Assembly: GCA_016715985.1 (NCBI GenBank)
Contig: JADJXD010000001.1
Location: 3,720,001-3,784,000 of the forward strand
Direction of reading: 5' to 3'
Source: Saprospiraceae bacterium
GTDB lineage: Bacteria > Bacteroidota > Bacteroidia > Chitinophagales > Saprospiraceae
Length of the DNA stretch: 64,000 bases
Positions 17,178 through 25,955 of the stretch are shown piece by piece. A program made the translations under genes and the position numbers. The notes beneath the pieces were generated by a model. The model was not told the origin of the DNA. It saw nothing but the letters and a program-made list of their open reading frames with translations, and ran no database searches. Positions within the stretch are counted from its first letter, which is position 1. Every line of letters starts with the position of its first letter.

Positions 17178-18679
17178 CTACGTTAACACTTCCAGTGATT
17201 TTTTGAATGCATCCGGTGCTAAGTATCCTATGTCTGATGTTTTTATGGAAGGTACTTTGGTGAGGTACCATACCATATAGTCATATGGGTTTACTCCCAG
17301 TGCTTTACATGTCCCAAAGATAGTGTAATAATATCCTATATTGATGGCCGCATCATGATGTCCGGCAAAAAGATAGTTTTTGCGTCCTAATGCAAGGGGT
17401 CTAATTGCATTTTCTATGATATTATTATCGATCTCTACATGTCCATGATCTGTATATTTGGTAAACTTATCCCACCTCTTTATAATATATCCTATGGCTG
17501 TCCCTATAGGCGATCTTGGGGTTACTACAAGTGATTCTTTATCCAACCATTCCTTGAACTGAATCAGGATGGGTTTAGCTTTCTGACGTTCAACTTGCCG
17601 TTGGTTGTGGGTATAGTTGGCTTCTCTGCATTTACGTTCTATCTCATAGAGTTTCTGGATAAAGCTCAATGCATATTCACTTCGGAATTTATCATTGCCC
17701 AGAGCTTCATGAAACTTCCGGCGACCGTGGGCCCAGCAATGAAAATGATTTATCTGTCCATAGACTTTGTCTATGACATTGTACACTTCATACGCATCTG
17801 TTTGTAGGTCTCCTTTAAATGATTTAAAGGATTCTAGCGGCCCTTCTCTGCCTCGGCCATTTTGGTATTCAAAACACACATACTGCATTTGAACAGACGC
17901 CATGACCCACATATAGCCTTTATTGATGCCTTGTTTATGTTTATTGTCCATTACTTTGATGGTGCTTTCATCCTGTTGAATGTAGGGTGTACTCAGTATT
18001 TTAGTTTTAATATATTCTGCCATAAGCTTCATATAGGGACTGAGCTGGTGAACCCATCCGTTCATTGTTGAAGGAGGGATAACGACTCCTTCACGTTTGT
18101 ATATCTGCTGTTGTCGATACTCCGGCAGGTGGTCTACAAATTTTGACACTAATACATGTGCCAGTAGGCTTACATCTGCTTCACATCTGGCGATGGGTTC
18201 TTCTACAGGCGCAGCGGTGACGATGGTATCTTGTCCTCCTTTTTTGTACTTGCGGCGTATATATCTGATGCGATAGAGGTATCCTGGCTTTTGGGCTAGC
18301 TTTTCAGATACTTCATCTCCTATGTGGATATCTGACTCATCATGATCTACATCGATGATTATCTCTTCTACTGGTAGATGTTCACATCCGGCTAAAAGTT
18401 GCCGGCCTTTATGGTCACTCTTCTTTTTGATCGATCATAGGTGATGGTTTCCTTTTGCTCTTCGACCAGTACTTGCTGATCCACTTGATTTCCAAAGATA
18501 TTCAATTGTGCAGCATCCACTTGGGGTATGAAACGTTCGGATTTGCGGCCATAGAACAGTTTTTGCAGTTGTGCAATCTGATGGGCGAGTTCTTCAATCC
18601 TGGCTGTCTGTTGCCGGATTTCTGTATCCTTTAGAGCTATTTCTGCATCTTTCTGTGCTATGACTACTTCGTAATTCAT
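17178..18679 (-). pseudogene. tnpC: IS66 transposase TnpC, copy 3, frameshifted
   Basis: One base is missing in an A-run near 18424 (five As in ATCAAAAAGAAG where copy 2 has six). The N-terminal frame ends at 18392 with the tail RRVTIKAGNF. The rest (DDE core, 17178 to about 18420) is otherwise intact. The lesion differs from that in copy 1. Confidence 0.92.
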
Positions 18680-18743
18680 AGCATAAAAAATACTATATTT
18701 ATACGATTATAACACAATGTTTTACTCACTTTTTTTAATAAAT

Positions 18744-19103
18744 TTATCCTGTTTTTTGCATCTCATATCGCGGTCGTTGGTGTAGTCCTATGAGTGATAT
18801 TCCACTCAGCAACATGATCAGATGCTGGTAGTTGATCAGATGTGTTTTGCCTTCTATGATACCACTGAGTTGCTCGTAACAGCCTCCTTCCAATCGCTTG
18901 CAGTACAACACAAAGCCATCCCGATCCCATGTCAGTAATTTGACAGTCCGGCGACTCCGGTTGAAAAATACATACACATCTCCATTCATCGGATCGGCTT
19001 CGAGTTCATTACGTACCAAACCGCTCAATCCGTCATAGCCCTTGCGCATATCTACTGCACCTTTGTATAAATAATACCGCTGATGTGCTCCGAATCCTAA
19101 CAT
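18744..19103 (-). CDS. tnpB: IS66 accessory protein TnpB, copy 3
   Basis: 119 residues, the same protein as the other two copies; frame intact. Confidence 0.95.
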   Translation of the reverse strand: MLGFGAHQRYYLYKGAVDMRKGYDGLSGLVRNELEADPMNGDVYVFFNRSRRTVKLLTWDRDGFVLYCKRLEGGCYEQLSGIIEGKTHLINYQHLIMLLSGISLIGLHQRPRYEMQKTG

Positions 19104-19384
19104 CCTGTCAAGGCTCTGACATCTTCAATGCTCATAAACATATGTACATCAACTCTAACACCATTAGGGTAATGAATGCTCATGTGAGGGATAAATGCGG
19201 GAGTCACTTGAAGTGGTACAAATTTATTGTTCTGTTTTGTACCGGATGGAACAACTGACTTTTTGTGCCAGTTGTAAAAAGTGCTCTTGTCAAAAGGTTT
19301 TCCATCACAATATTTACTGATGCTCAGCCCGGATTGCTCCCATTCTGATACCCACTGACCAATTTGTTCTTTGTTGTATCGCAT
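19097..19384 (-). CDS. tnpA: IS66 accessory protein TnpA, copy 3
   Basis: About 95 residues from MRYNKEQIGQW, intact, and the same as copy 1. Overlaps tnpB by 7 bases. Confidence 0.9.
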   Translation of the reverse strand: MRYNKEQIGQWVSEWEQSGLSISKYCDGKPFDKSTFYNWHKKSVVPSGTKQNNKFVPLQVTPAFIPHMSIHYPNGVRVDVHMFMSIEDVRALTGC

Positions 19385-19454
19385 TGCTAAATTTTTTAGC
19401 AAAGGTAATATAGCGGAGAGCTGATTTGCAATATGGAGTTAGTCGGATGCTTAC

Positions 19455-19501
19455 TTTGTACTTCTTAATCCCCACCTTCGCCAAGCCCAAAAACGTTATA
19501 C
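19455..19501 (+). other. attC site 12, right half only
   Basis: TTTGTACTTCTTAATCC followed by CCACCTTCGCCAAGCCC and GTTATAC at 19495 matches the right arm of long-type sites such as attC 1. The left arm and core are absent at the IS66-3 boundary. Confidence 0.85.
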
Positions 19502-19527
19502 ACAAGTGAAATAAATCAATATATATA

Positions 19528-20622
19528 ATGAGTAAAGAATTTTTCAAAAAATTTACAGAAGATACAAATGTCAAATTGGAACTGTATGAAGATTATTTAA
19601 CAAAGTGGTTGCCTGTTTTTATTTCTACACCTAGACCATTCAAAAATACTGTAAATATAATGGACTTATTTTGTGGTCCAGGCCAAGATATCGAAGGCAC
19701 ATTAGGAAGTCCGTTGATTGCTTTAAAAGTTCTTAAAAAGTATGAAGGCCATGTACACAATACTTCAGTTGAAATAAATCTTTACTTTAATGATTATGAG
19801 AAAGATCATATTGAACAATTAAGGCAAAATATCGAACAATTTGGATACAATAAAAGAAAGATTAATATACACTATTCTTGCAGAGATTTCACAGATTATT
19901 ATCAAGATTTACAAAGTTTAACGAGAAATTCAGCAAATTTAATTTTCTTAGATCAATTTGGAATTAAATATATTGATCAACAAAGATTTACTGAAATAAT
20001 TCAATTCCCCGTTACAGACTTAATATTTTTTATATCCTCGACAACATTTAAACGTTTTCATAATGATGAAAATATTAATGCAATATTAAAATTAACCTCT
20101 GAACAAATTCAAAATGAAGATTTCTATAAAATTCATAGACTCGTTCATAAGGCTTACTCAAATTTTATACCCGATAATCATTCATATGGTTTAGCCCCAT
20201 TTTCAATTAAAAAAGGTAGTAATGTTTATGGGCTTATATTTGGAAGTGGTCATCCATTAGGATTAGAAAAATTTTTGGACATATGTTGGGAAAAAGATGA
20301 AGTTACTGGTGAAGCAAATTTTGATATACAAGGTGATGTAAGATTGCAATCGATGCCATCATTATTTGCTGAAGAAGAATCTAAAACTTTTAAAATACCG
20401 CAATTCCAGTCATTGTTGCAAGCAGCAATTTTAAACGGAGAACTAATAAATGATCGCCAAATTTATATATTTGCATTAAATCACGGCTTTACAAACAAAC
20501 ACATAGTTCCAGTTGTTGAGAACTTAAAGAAAGGGAAATTAATAAACGTTAAACATCCTTCTTTTAAATGTGGAACAGTATGGGATAGAAGAAGGACCCC
20601 AAGAGAAATTGAAATTTTATAA
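19528..20622 (+). CDS. tcmP: Three-Cys-motif partner protein TcmP
   Basis: 364 residues. The start MSKEFFKKFTEDTNVKLELY, the IMDLFCGPGQDI segment, SANLIFLDQFGIKYI and the C-terminal winged-helix-like tail (NHGFTNKHIVPVVENLK) follow the TcmP pattern. TcmP proteins occur next to a radical-SAM-like protein with a CxnCxxC motif; their function is not established. Here that partner starts 5 bases after the stop, forming one two-gene cassette. The N-terminal part has a Rossmann/methyltransferase-like look (D-x-F-x-G-x-G), so a nucleotide- or SAM-binding fold is possible. Confidence 0.85.
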   Translation: MSKEFFKKFTEDTNVKLELYEDYLTKWLPVFISTPRPFKNTVNIMDLFCGPGQDIEGTLGSPLIALKVLKKYEGHVHNTSVEINLYFNDYEKDHIEQLRQNIEQFGYNKRKINIHYSCRDFTDYYQDLQSLTRNSANLIFLDQFGIKYIDQQRFTEIIQFPVTDLIFFISSTTFKRFHNDENINAILKLTSEQIQNEDFYKIHRLVHKAYSNFIPDNHSYGLAPFSIKKGSNVYGLIFGSGHPLGLEKFLDICWEKDEVTGEANFDIQGDVRLQSMPSLFAEEESKTFKIPQFQSLLQAAILNGELINDRQIYIFALNHGFTNKHIVPVVENLKKGKLINVKHPSFKCGTVWDRRRTPREIEIL

Positions 20623-20627
20623 ATCTA

Positions 20628-21392
20628 ATGGCATCTAAATCAAATATAGAATGGACAGAAATCACATGGAATCCAGTAACTGGATGTGATAAGGTATCAG
20701 CTGGTTGTAAAAATTGCTATGCAGAAGTGATGGCTAAAAGATTGAAATCAATGGGTGTTGAGCAGTATAGCTCAGGATTTAAACTTAAATTAGCACCTCA
20801 TCAACTTCAAACCCCTTTCCTTTGGAAAAAGAAGAAATTGGTATTTGTAAATTCTATGAGTGACTTATTCCATGAAGATGTACCGTTAGAATATATCCAA
20901 AAAGTATTTTTTACTATGAACGCAACAGAACATATTTATCAAATATTGACAAAAAGGTCAAAAAGATTGTTAGAATTATCCCCATACTTAAATTGGACAC
21001 CAAATATTTGGATGGGAGTTTCTGTAGAAAATCAAAATTTCACGCATAGAATTGAAGACTTGTTGAAAACGGAAGCTTTTGTTAAATTTTTATCAATTGA
21101 ACCACTTATAGGAAAAATAACAGAGATTGAGCTAAATGGAATTGATTGGGTAATAGTTGGCGGAGAATCAGGAAGAAAAGCAAGGCCTATCAAAAAAGAA
21201 TGGGTTGACATAATAAAAGTGAAATGTAACTCTTTAAAAATCCCATTTTTCTTTAAACAGTGGGGAAAAAAAGAGTTTAATGCTAACCCCAATGACCCAA
21301 CAATTGATTCAAAACATATACAACATGCTAAAGGTGGATGTCAAATGGATGGTAAAATATTTCGTGAATTTCCAGAAATTACCTGTGTATAA
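20628..21392 (+). CDS. Three-Cys-motif (DUF5131, phage Gp37/Gp68-like) protein
   Basis: 254 residues. It starts SNIEWTEITWNPVTGCDKVSA and has the GC-x6-GC-x2-C motif (GCDKVSAGCKNCYAE) near residues 19-31, a radical-SAM-like 4Fe-4S arrangement. VFVNSMSDLFHEDVP, QILTKRSKRL, NIWMGVSVEN, FLSIEPLIG, WVIVGGESGRKARPI and FFFKQWG are all family hallmarks of DUF5131. It forms a pair with TcmP. The TAA stop is in the left core of attC 13 (gtaTAAc). Enzymatic substrate unknown. Confidence 0.9.
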   Translation: MASKSNIEWTEITWNPVTGCDKVSAGCKNCYAEVMAKRLKSMGVEQYSSGFKLKLAPHQLQTPFLWKKKKLVFVNSMSDLFHEDVPLEYIQKVFFTMNATEHIYQILTKRSKRLLELSPYLNWTPNIWMGVSVENQNFTHRIEDLLKTEAFVKFLSIEPLIGKITEIELNGIDWVIVGGESGRKARPIKKEWVDIIKVKCNSLKIPFFFKQWGKKEFNANPNDPTIDSKHIQHAKGGCQMDGKIFREFPEITCV

Positions 21393-21453
21393 CATTGGCT
21401 ATGATGAACAGCTTCCCTATCGGTCAGCTGTCACATAGCCTTGGACGTTATAG
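21387..21453 (+). other. attC site 13 (short type)
   Basis: GTATAAC at the left, GTTATAG at 21447. Arms TTGGCTATGATGA and TCACATAGCCTTGG pair; tip CAGCTTCC..GGTCAGCTG. Confidence 0.92.
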
Positions 21454-21644
21454 GGCATTTTATGAAAAGAAACAGCCTGAAACTTTGACGTTGCCAAACA
21501 AAATGAAAGATATGTATAAACTGGAAAAAGGGGATTGAATCGACAACTTCATAACCAAATGATTGAAATTATAGAATTTTATGATAAAAAGCAGGGGAAG
21601 CCGAAAACCTTACAGAGTAGGCATAAAAAAATAGAATTAAGAAA

Positions 21645-21839
21645 ATGAAAAATCGAAATTTATTCTTCCTGTTAGTAGCAATTGTAATAGTTGCGCCAGC
21701 AATACACTACTTCATTGCAGGTGAAAACTATAATAACACAAGTATCAGGAATATTCTTGTAGGAATTCAAATTCTCGTTGGTGTTGTTTTATTGGTTGTT
21801 TACGGCAGGAAAAACAAGAACAGTGAAAAGACTAAATAG
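21645..21839 (+). CDS. Small membrane protein (64 aa)
   Basis: Two hydrophobic helices (LFFLLVAIVIVAPAIHYFIA and ILVGIQILVGVVLLVVYG) with a basic C-terminus (RKNKNSEKTK) make a hairpin membrane protein. About 190 bases upstream contain no credible gene. Small membrane proteins are common integron cargo; its role is unknown. Confidence 0.6.
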   Translation: MKNRNLFFLLVAIVIVAPAIHYFIAGENYNNTSIRNILVGIQILVGVVLLVVYGRKNKNSEKTK

Positions 21840-21894
21840 CCATTTTTTTCTTTAATGTTGAAATAAATAGAACTGGTAAACAAAGAAAAACGCC

Positions 21895-22026
21895 CTATAA
21901 CAGGCGTTTGGCTCAATGGCGGGTGACGTGGTTAATTGAACATTCTACCTCGCATCAATTTTTGTGGTATTCTGACAGTTTAGTGCTCCGAAATCCGCCA
22001 CTACGCCAAGCGCCAAACCGTTATAG
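21895..22026 (+). other. attC site 14 (long type)
   Basis: CTATAAC at the left, GTTATAG at 22020. Arms GGCGTTTGGC.TGGCGG and CCGCCA.ACGCCAAGCGCC pair. Confidence 0.92.
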
Positions 22027-22051
22027 GACATTTTAACGAAAACAAACGACA

Positions 22052-23068
22052 ATGAAAGAATTTGAAAACATCGTTACGACAGGCTATGCAATAATTCTAA
22101 GTGTAATTGCCATTTTTATATTTTTTCGATATTGGTATTATTGGAAAACAAAACATTCGCGGATTAAAATCGGACAGGAGAAAAAGCCTTACTGTTATTT
22201 CAGATACATTTCCAATATTGCCATTCCCTTGCTTTTTACAGGATTGGTAAATTATATTTTCATTTTGCAAAAAGGCAACCTGTTCGCACCATATTGGGCT
22301 AAGTTTTCGTTGCTTGCTCTTTTGTCTTTTCTTTGTTTAACTGAAATTTGGTATAACATACATCTGCAACCCCAAAAAGCGAACAGAATTTTTAATCTTT
22401 TTTTTGGAGTTGCTTTTATGGTATTGGGGATTCTGCTTAACAAGATATATTTTGATGCCAAACAATACCCAGACATTGCATCTTGTGTGATTATTGACTT
22501 GCCGTTTAAAGGTAAGTGGATAGCATCGGGAGCGGGTGCAAGCGGACTTACTAACCACCACGACCGTATCAGAAGTCAAAAATATGCGATTGACATCGTT
22601 AAGTTTAGCGATAACGACAAGTTGTTTGAAAACAATGGAGTTGCAAATGAAGATAGTTACACATTCGGGGCAGAAATCATTTCTCCTGTTAACGGAATAG
22701 TAGTACACGTAACAGATAGTTTGCCCGACAAAAAAATAAAGGAGAGAGATAAGTTGGCAGGAAATCACATCATCATTCAATTTCAGGACACGCTTTTTGT
22801 AGCACTAGCCCACATGAAACAAAAAAGCATCAGAGTAAAACCAGGCGATTTGGTGCGAACAGGCGACATTTTGGCTCAAGTTGGCAACTCGGGAAATACG
22901 GATTTTCCACATCTGCATATACACGTTCAAAACTCAGAAGTTTACGACATCGAAACGACCAAATCGTATCCGTTCAGATTCAGACAATTTAAACGTATGC
23001 GATATATTTTTTGGCAGAACGAAACTAATCAGTTTTTGTTGAGCAACGATATTATTAAACCTGAATAA
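22052..23068 (+). CDS. Membrane-anchored M23-family metallopeptidase
   Basis: 338 residues. Residues about 1-140 hold four hydrophobic helices (ILSVIAIFIFFRYWYYW, NIAIPLLFTGLVNYIFIL, LLALLSFLCLTEIW, LFFGVAFMVLGILLN). The C-terminal half is an M23/LytM domain with HHDRIRSQKYAIDIVKF (zinc H-x-n-D), AEIISPVNGIVVHV, NHIIIQFQDTLFVALAHM, VRTGDILAQVGNSG and HLHIHV (catalytic H-x-H). M23 enzymes cut peptide cross-bridges in peptidoglycan or other short peptides. Eight bases separate it from a small membrane protein in the same cassette. A polytopic membrane anchor is unusual for the family. Confidence 0.85.
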   Translation: MKEFENIVTTGYAIILSVIAIFIFFRYWYYWKTKHSRIKIGQEKKPYCYFRYISNIAIPLLFTGLVNYIFILQKGNLFAPYWAKFSLLALLSFLCLTEIWYNIHLQPQKANRIFNLFFGVAFMVLGILLNKIYFDAKQYPDIASCVIIDLPFKGKWIASGAGASGLTNHHDRIRSQKYAIDIVKFSDNDKLFENNGVANEDSYTFGAEIISPVNGIVVHVTDSLPDKKIKERDKLAGNHIIIQFQDTLFVALAHMKQKSIRVKPGDLVRTGDILAQVGNSGNTDFPHLHIHVQNSEVYDIETTKSYPFRFRQFKRMRYIFWQNETNQFLLSNDIIKPE

Positions 23069-23075
23069 CAAACAA

Positions 23076-23462
23076 ATGGAAGAAAGTATAAAACAGCTAG
23101 CATTAGTGAGTTCGGTTCTTGGCGGCTTTTCGTTCACTTTTTTAAGTGCCATACTCGTATTCACAACTGAGAAAAAAATTAAATTTTGGCTAATTATCGG
23201 ACTTATCACTGCCTCAATGTCCTTTCTTTTATCGGCTTTGGGTTGGTCAATGATGGACTTGAACAAAGAAGCGGTAGGCATTCAATCTCATCATCAAGGT
23301 CTTGTAAAGCTTTTACTATTGGGGCTTGTTTCTATTATTAGTTCTTTGGGACTTAGTGGTTGGTTAAACAATAAAAAAACAGGTATTGCGACAACTACGA
23401 TAAGTCTGCTTGCCATACTTTTTCTGATATTCGGAATATTGAGCAGATATATTGTTTGGTAA
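23076..23462 (+). CDS. Four-helix membrane protein, partner of the M23 gene
   Basis: 128 residues with four hydrophobic helices (VSSVLGGFSFTFLSAILVF, FWLIIGLITASMSFLLSALGW, LLLLGLVSIISSLGLSGWL, ISLLAILFLIFGILSRYI). It follows the M23 peptidase by 8 bases within one cassette, so co-expression is likely. A structural or immunity partner is possible but not shown. Confidence 0.65.
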   Translation: MEESIKQLALVSSVLGGFSFTFLSAILVFTTEKKIKFWLIIGLITASMSFLLSALGWSMMDLNKEAVGIQSHHQGLVKLLLLGLVSIISSLGLSGWLNNKKTGIATTTISLLAILFLIFGILSRYIVW

Positions 23463-23495
23463 AATGAACAACGATAGTAGAACAAGAAAAACGCC

Positions 23496-23627
23496 CTATA
23501 ACAGCAGCTACCCAAAAGGCGGGGTTTCGTGTTCCAAAGACAGTTTTGTGGTTAATCAAACATTAGTTTTTCAAATCAAGTTTTGTGGTAAAAGTCCCGC
23601 CCTTCGGGTAGCTGCAAAACGTTATAT
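23496..23627 (+). other. attC site 15 (long type)
   Basis: CTATAAC at the left, GTTATAT at 23621. Arms CAGCTACCC.AAGGCGGG and CCCGCCCTTCGGGTAGCTG pair; the loop has two TTTGTGGT motifs. Confidence 0.92.
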
Positions 23628-23645
23628 CCTATTAAAATGAAATAA

Positions 23646-24074
23646 ATGAAACGCCAGATAATGTACATTGAAAACAAAGCAGACCTGCATGGAAGGGGGG
23701 AAGCTTGGATTGGGAAGGTTGAATTTTCAAAAACTAGGCAAACAGTATACTTCAATAATCAAGCATTTAAAAAAATGGAAACTGGTGGATCATCAGGAAA
23801 TTATTATGATCTAGAAACTGGCAATGAATTTTGGATTTCTGGAGTTAAGAAAAATGGACAAGACAGACATTGGTCAGGCGGCGGAAAAGTAAATATTGAT
23901 GAGCAAGTTATTGAAGAATATCTATCAATTGTAAATCTTAAAGAGTTGGATAAATCAAATTTTGAAATAGTAAATATTCAAAAAACAGATATATCAAAGT
24001 TCAGTGAAATTGAAAATAGTGTACCTCAAAACCCATTAAAAAAAAAGCGAAAGAAAAATATGAAAACGCAATAA
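23646..24074 (+). CDS. Cassette-borne hypothetical protein (142 aa)
   Basis: Sequence text IMYIENKAD...EAWIGKVEFSKTRQTVYFNNQAFKK...YYDLETGNEFWISGVKKNG.D matches a small protein family I have often seen in genomes and cassette arrays, sometimes carrying the wrong name 1-deoxy-D-xylulose-5-phosphate synthase. It is about 95 residues of core plus a lysine-rich tail. It has no signal peptide and no catalytic residues. Function unknown. Confidence 0.7.
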   Translation: MKRQIMYIENKADLHGRGEAWIGKVEFSKTRQTVYFNNQAFKKMETGGSSGNYYDLETGNEFWISGVKKNGQDRHWSGGGKVNIDEQVIEEYLSIVNLKELDKSNFEIVNIQKTDISKFSEIENSVPQNPLKKKRKKNMKTQ

Positions 24075-24113
24075 TAAAATAAGCATAAAAAAATAATTTA
24101 AGTGAACAACAAG

Positions 24114-24180
24114 ACATAACAAGCGATTTGATGAACAGATTTCGCTATCGCTCATCCGTCACAAATCGCAGCCGTTAATG
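24114..24180 (+). other. attC site 16 (short type)
   Basis: ACATAAC at the left, GTTAATG at 24174. Arms GCGATTTGATGA and GTCACAAATCGC pair. Confidence 0.92.
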
Positions 24181-24254
24181 ACAATAAAATTAACTTGAAG
24201 ACACAATTGGGAACTAAAATAACAGTATCGTTGTTAAAATAAAAAAAGAGTATT

Positions 24255-24482
24255 ATGCCAAAATCAAACCACGTGGTTTCAAATAAAGCAAGAGGAGGTT
24301 GGGCAGTGAAAAAAGCTGGTGCCGAAAGAGCTACAAGAATATTTAAAACAAAAGAAGAAGCTGTACAGTTTGGTCGGGAATTAAGTAGAAATGAAAAAAC
24401 TGAATTATTCATCCACAAAAATGATGGAACAATTCAAAATAGAAACTCTTATGGAAATGATCCTCATCCACCAAAAGGCTAA
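24255..24482 (+). CDS. DUF2188 domain protein
   Basis: 75 residues: MPKSNHVVSN..GGWAVKKAGAERA, KEEAVQFGRELSRNEKTELFIH, DGTIQNRNSYGNDPHPPKG. This is the full DUF2188 pattern (two repeats of a compact alpha/beta unit, ending GNDP.PPKG). Its role is unknown. It precedes the TIR-like gene by 5 bases, so the two form one cassette operon. Confidence 0.9.
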   Translation: MPKSNHVVSNKARGGWAVKKAGAERATRIFKTKEEAVQFGRELSRNEKTELFIHKNDGTIQNRNSYGNDPHPPKG

Positions 24483-24487
24483 ACAAT

Positions 24488-25141
24488 TTGACATTGACTG
24501 AGAATTACAATAGCAATGTTTTTATTAATTGCCCTTTCGACTCTGAATACAAACCGTTATTAAACACGATTGTATTTACGATTATTTACCTTGGGTATAA
24601 TCCGAGACTGTCATTAGAACAATCAGACTCAGGGAAATTTCGTCTTCAAAAAATTTTAAATATTATTAAGGAGTCTAGATTTGGAATACACGACCTATCA
24701 AGAATTCAGGCAAGTAAGAAAAATGAATTCTTTAGATTCAATATGCCATTTGAGCTAGGTGCCGATTTTGGCTGCAAAGAATACAATTCTAATTACTCCG
24801 ACAAGTTATTCTTGGTTTTAGCATCCAAAAGATTTGATTATATGCAAGCTATATCTGATTTAAATGGTATTGATATAAAAAATCATAATGATATTGCTCA
24901 GGAGGCTTTAAATAAAGTAAGAGAATGGTTTATAGAAACAGTTGGTCTTAGAGATATAGATGCTCCACTTAAAATGTGGTACAGATATAGTGACTTTCAA
25001 ACTTCATTATTTGAAAGTAAATTTGCTAAATTATATGGTGAGTATGATGAAAACTCAGCCGAAAAAATAGCTAAAGATCAAATTAAAAATATGACCATGC
25101 CTGAGTATATTGATGAATTAAGGCAATACCTAAATGGTTAA
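24488..25141 (+). CDS. TIR-like / Rossmannoid protein paired with DUF2188
   Basis: About 217 residues; no ATG is available, so translation starts at TTG (24488 or 24494). NVFINCPFDSEYKPLLNTIVF opens like TIR or nucleoside-deoxyribosyltransferase-like domains (strand, then an aspartate). It continues with IIYLGYNPRL, ESRFGIHDLSR and NMPFELGADFGC, the arrangement with a glutamate in a helix that aligns with the catalytic Glu of NAD-cleaving TIRs. Residues 140-217 are helical. I infer an NAD- or nucleotide-processing effector; this has not been tested against a profile. Confidence 0.6.
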   Translation: MTLTENYNSNVFINCPFDSEYKPLLNTIVFTIIYLGYNPRLSLEQSDSGKFRLQKILNIIKESRFGIHDLSRIQASKKNEFFRFNMPFELGADFGCKEYNSNYSDKLFLVLASKRFDYMQAISDLNGIDIKNHNDIAQEALNKVREWFIETVGLRDIDAPLKMWYRYSDFQTSLFESKFAKLYGEYDENSAEKIAKDQIKNMTMPEYIDELRQYLNG

Positions 25142-25147
25142 TACTGT

Positions 25148-25213
25148 CACTAACATTGTACACCATGACCATACTCCCTATCGGTCGCACGGCAGGTGTA
25201 CTCCACGTTAGTG
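25148..25213 (+). other. attC site 17 (short type)
   Basis: CACTAAC at the left, GTTAGTG at 25207. Arms TGTACACC and GGTGTACT pair. TTA of the core is, on the minus strand, the stop codon of the methyltransferase gene. Confidence 0.88.
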
Positions 25214-25695
25214 GCAATACTCCGAAGCCCTCCGAACAGCGACATCGTAATATTGTTTTTCCTTTTCTATTCCTATTGATTTGCGTTTTAATTTAATGCA
25301 AGCCAAGTTTGTAGTTCCACTTCCTGTTGTGTTGTCCAATACCATATCGCCTTCGTTTGTATATGATTTGACAAGCATTTCAAGTAAAGCAAGTGGTTTT
25401 TGTGTCGGATGTATCGTTCCATCAAGTTTTGTTTTTTGTTTATCTGAAGCAAAAACTTGTACACTTCTTGGGTATCGGTCAGTTTCTCCACCACCACTTA
25501 CATCTTGTTTTACTTTACCATACACTTCTGTTTTGTTACAAACTTCGGCTTTCTTGGTATAGGTATTTACAGGTTTGTGTCCTTCTGTTTTTTGTGGGTT
25601 AAACTTTGGTGTTTTGTTGTAAAATACTAAAATGTTTTCGTGTGATTTCATAGGCATTTTCTTTGCATTAAAATATCCAGTTGCTTGCGTTTTCT

Positions 25696-25700
25696 CCCAT
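25696..25700. repeat. IS21-1 target duplication, left copy
   Basis: CCCAT, repeated at 28409-28413. Removing one copy restores the methyltransferase frame. Confidence 0.85.
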
Positions 25701-25955
25701 TGCATATTCCGGCCAAACTGAACCACCTATTCCGGTCGAAACTGAACCACTTTGTTTTGTGATTTGATGTGGTTGTAAATAAATAAATTTTACATACTGA
25801 CCCATAACTTTTTCAGAGATTACATCTTGAATCAGAGACAGGGTTTGCACAGGATCGAGGGGGCTCAATGCCCCCAAGATCCTGAAAACTTTTTCGCCGA
25901 ATGACTCTTTCATCTTCGACAGGGTTTGCAATGCAAAGATATATAAGTTCAGATA

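Larger units (their letters stand above)
17162..19454 (-). mobile_element. IS66-family insertion sequence, copy 3 (inverted)
   Basis: 2293 bp with complete inverted ends, opposite in direction to copies 1 and 2. Left flank CCTGCTTA and right flank TTTGTACT do not match, so no target duplication survives. The right flank is the right half of an attC whose left half is missing. A deletion or rearrangement next to the element explains both facts. Confidence 0.95.

Noticed and set aside
21454..21644. Gene between attC 13 and the small membrane protein
   Set aside because: Only short broken frames are seen, with no conserved features.
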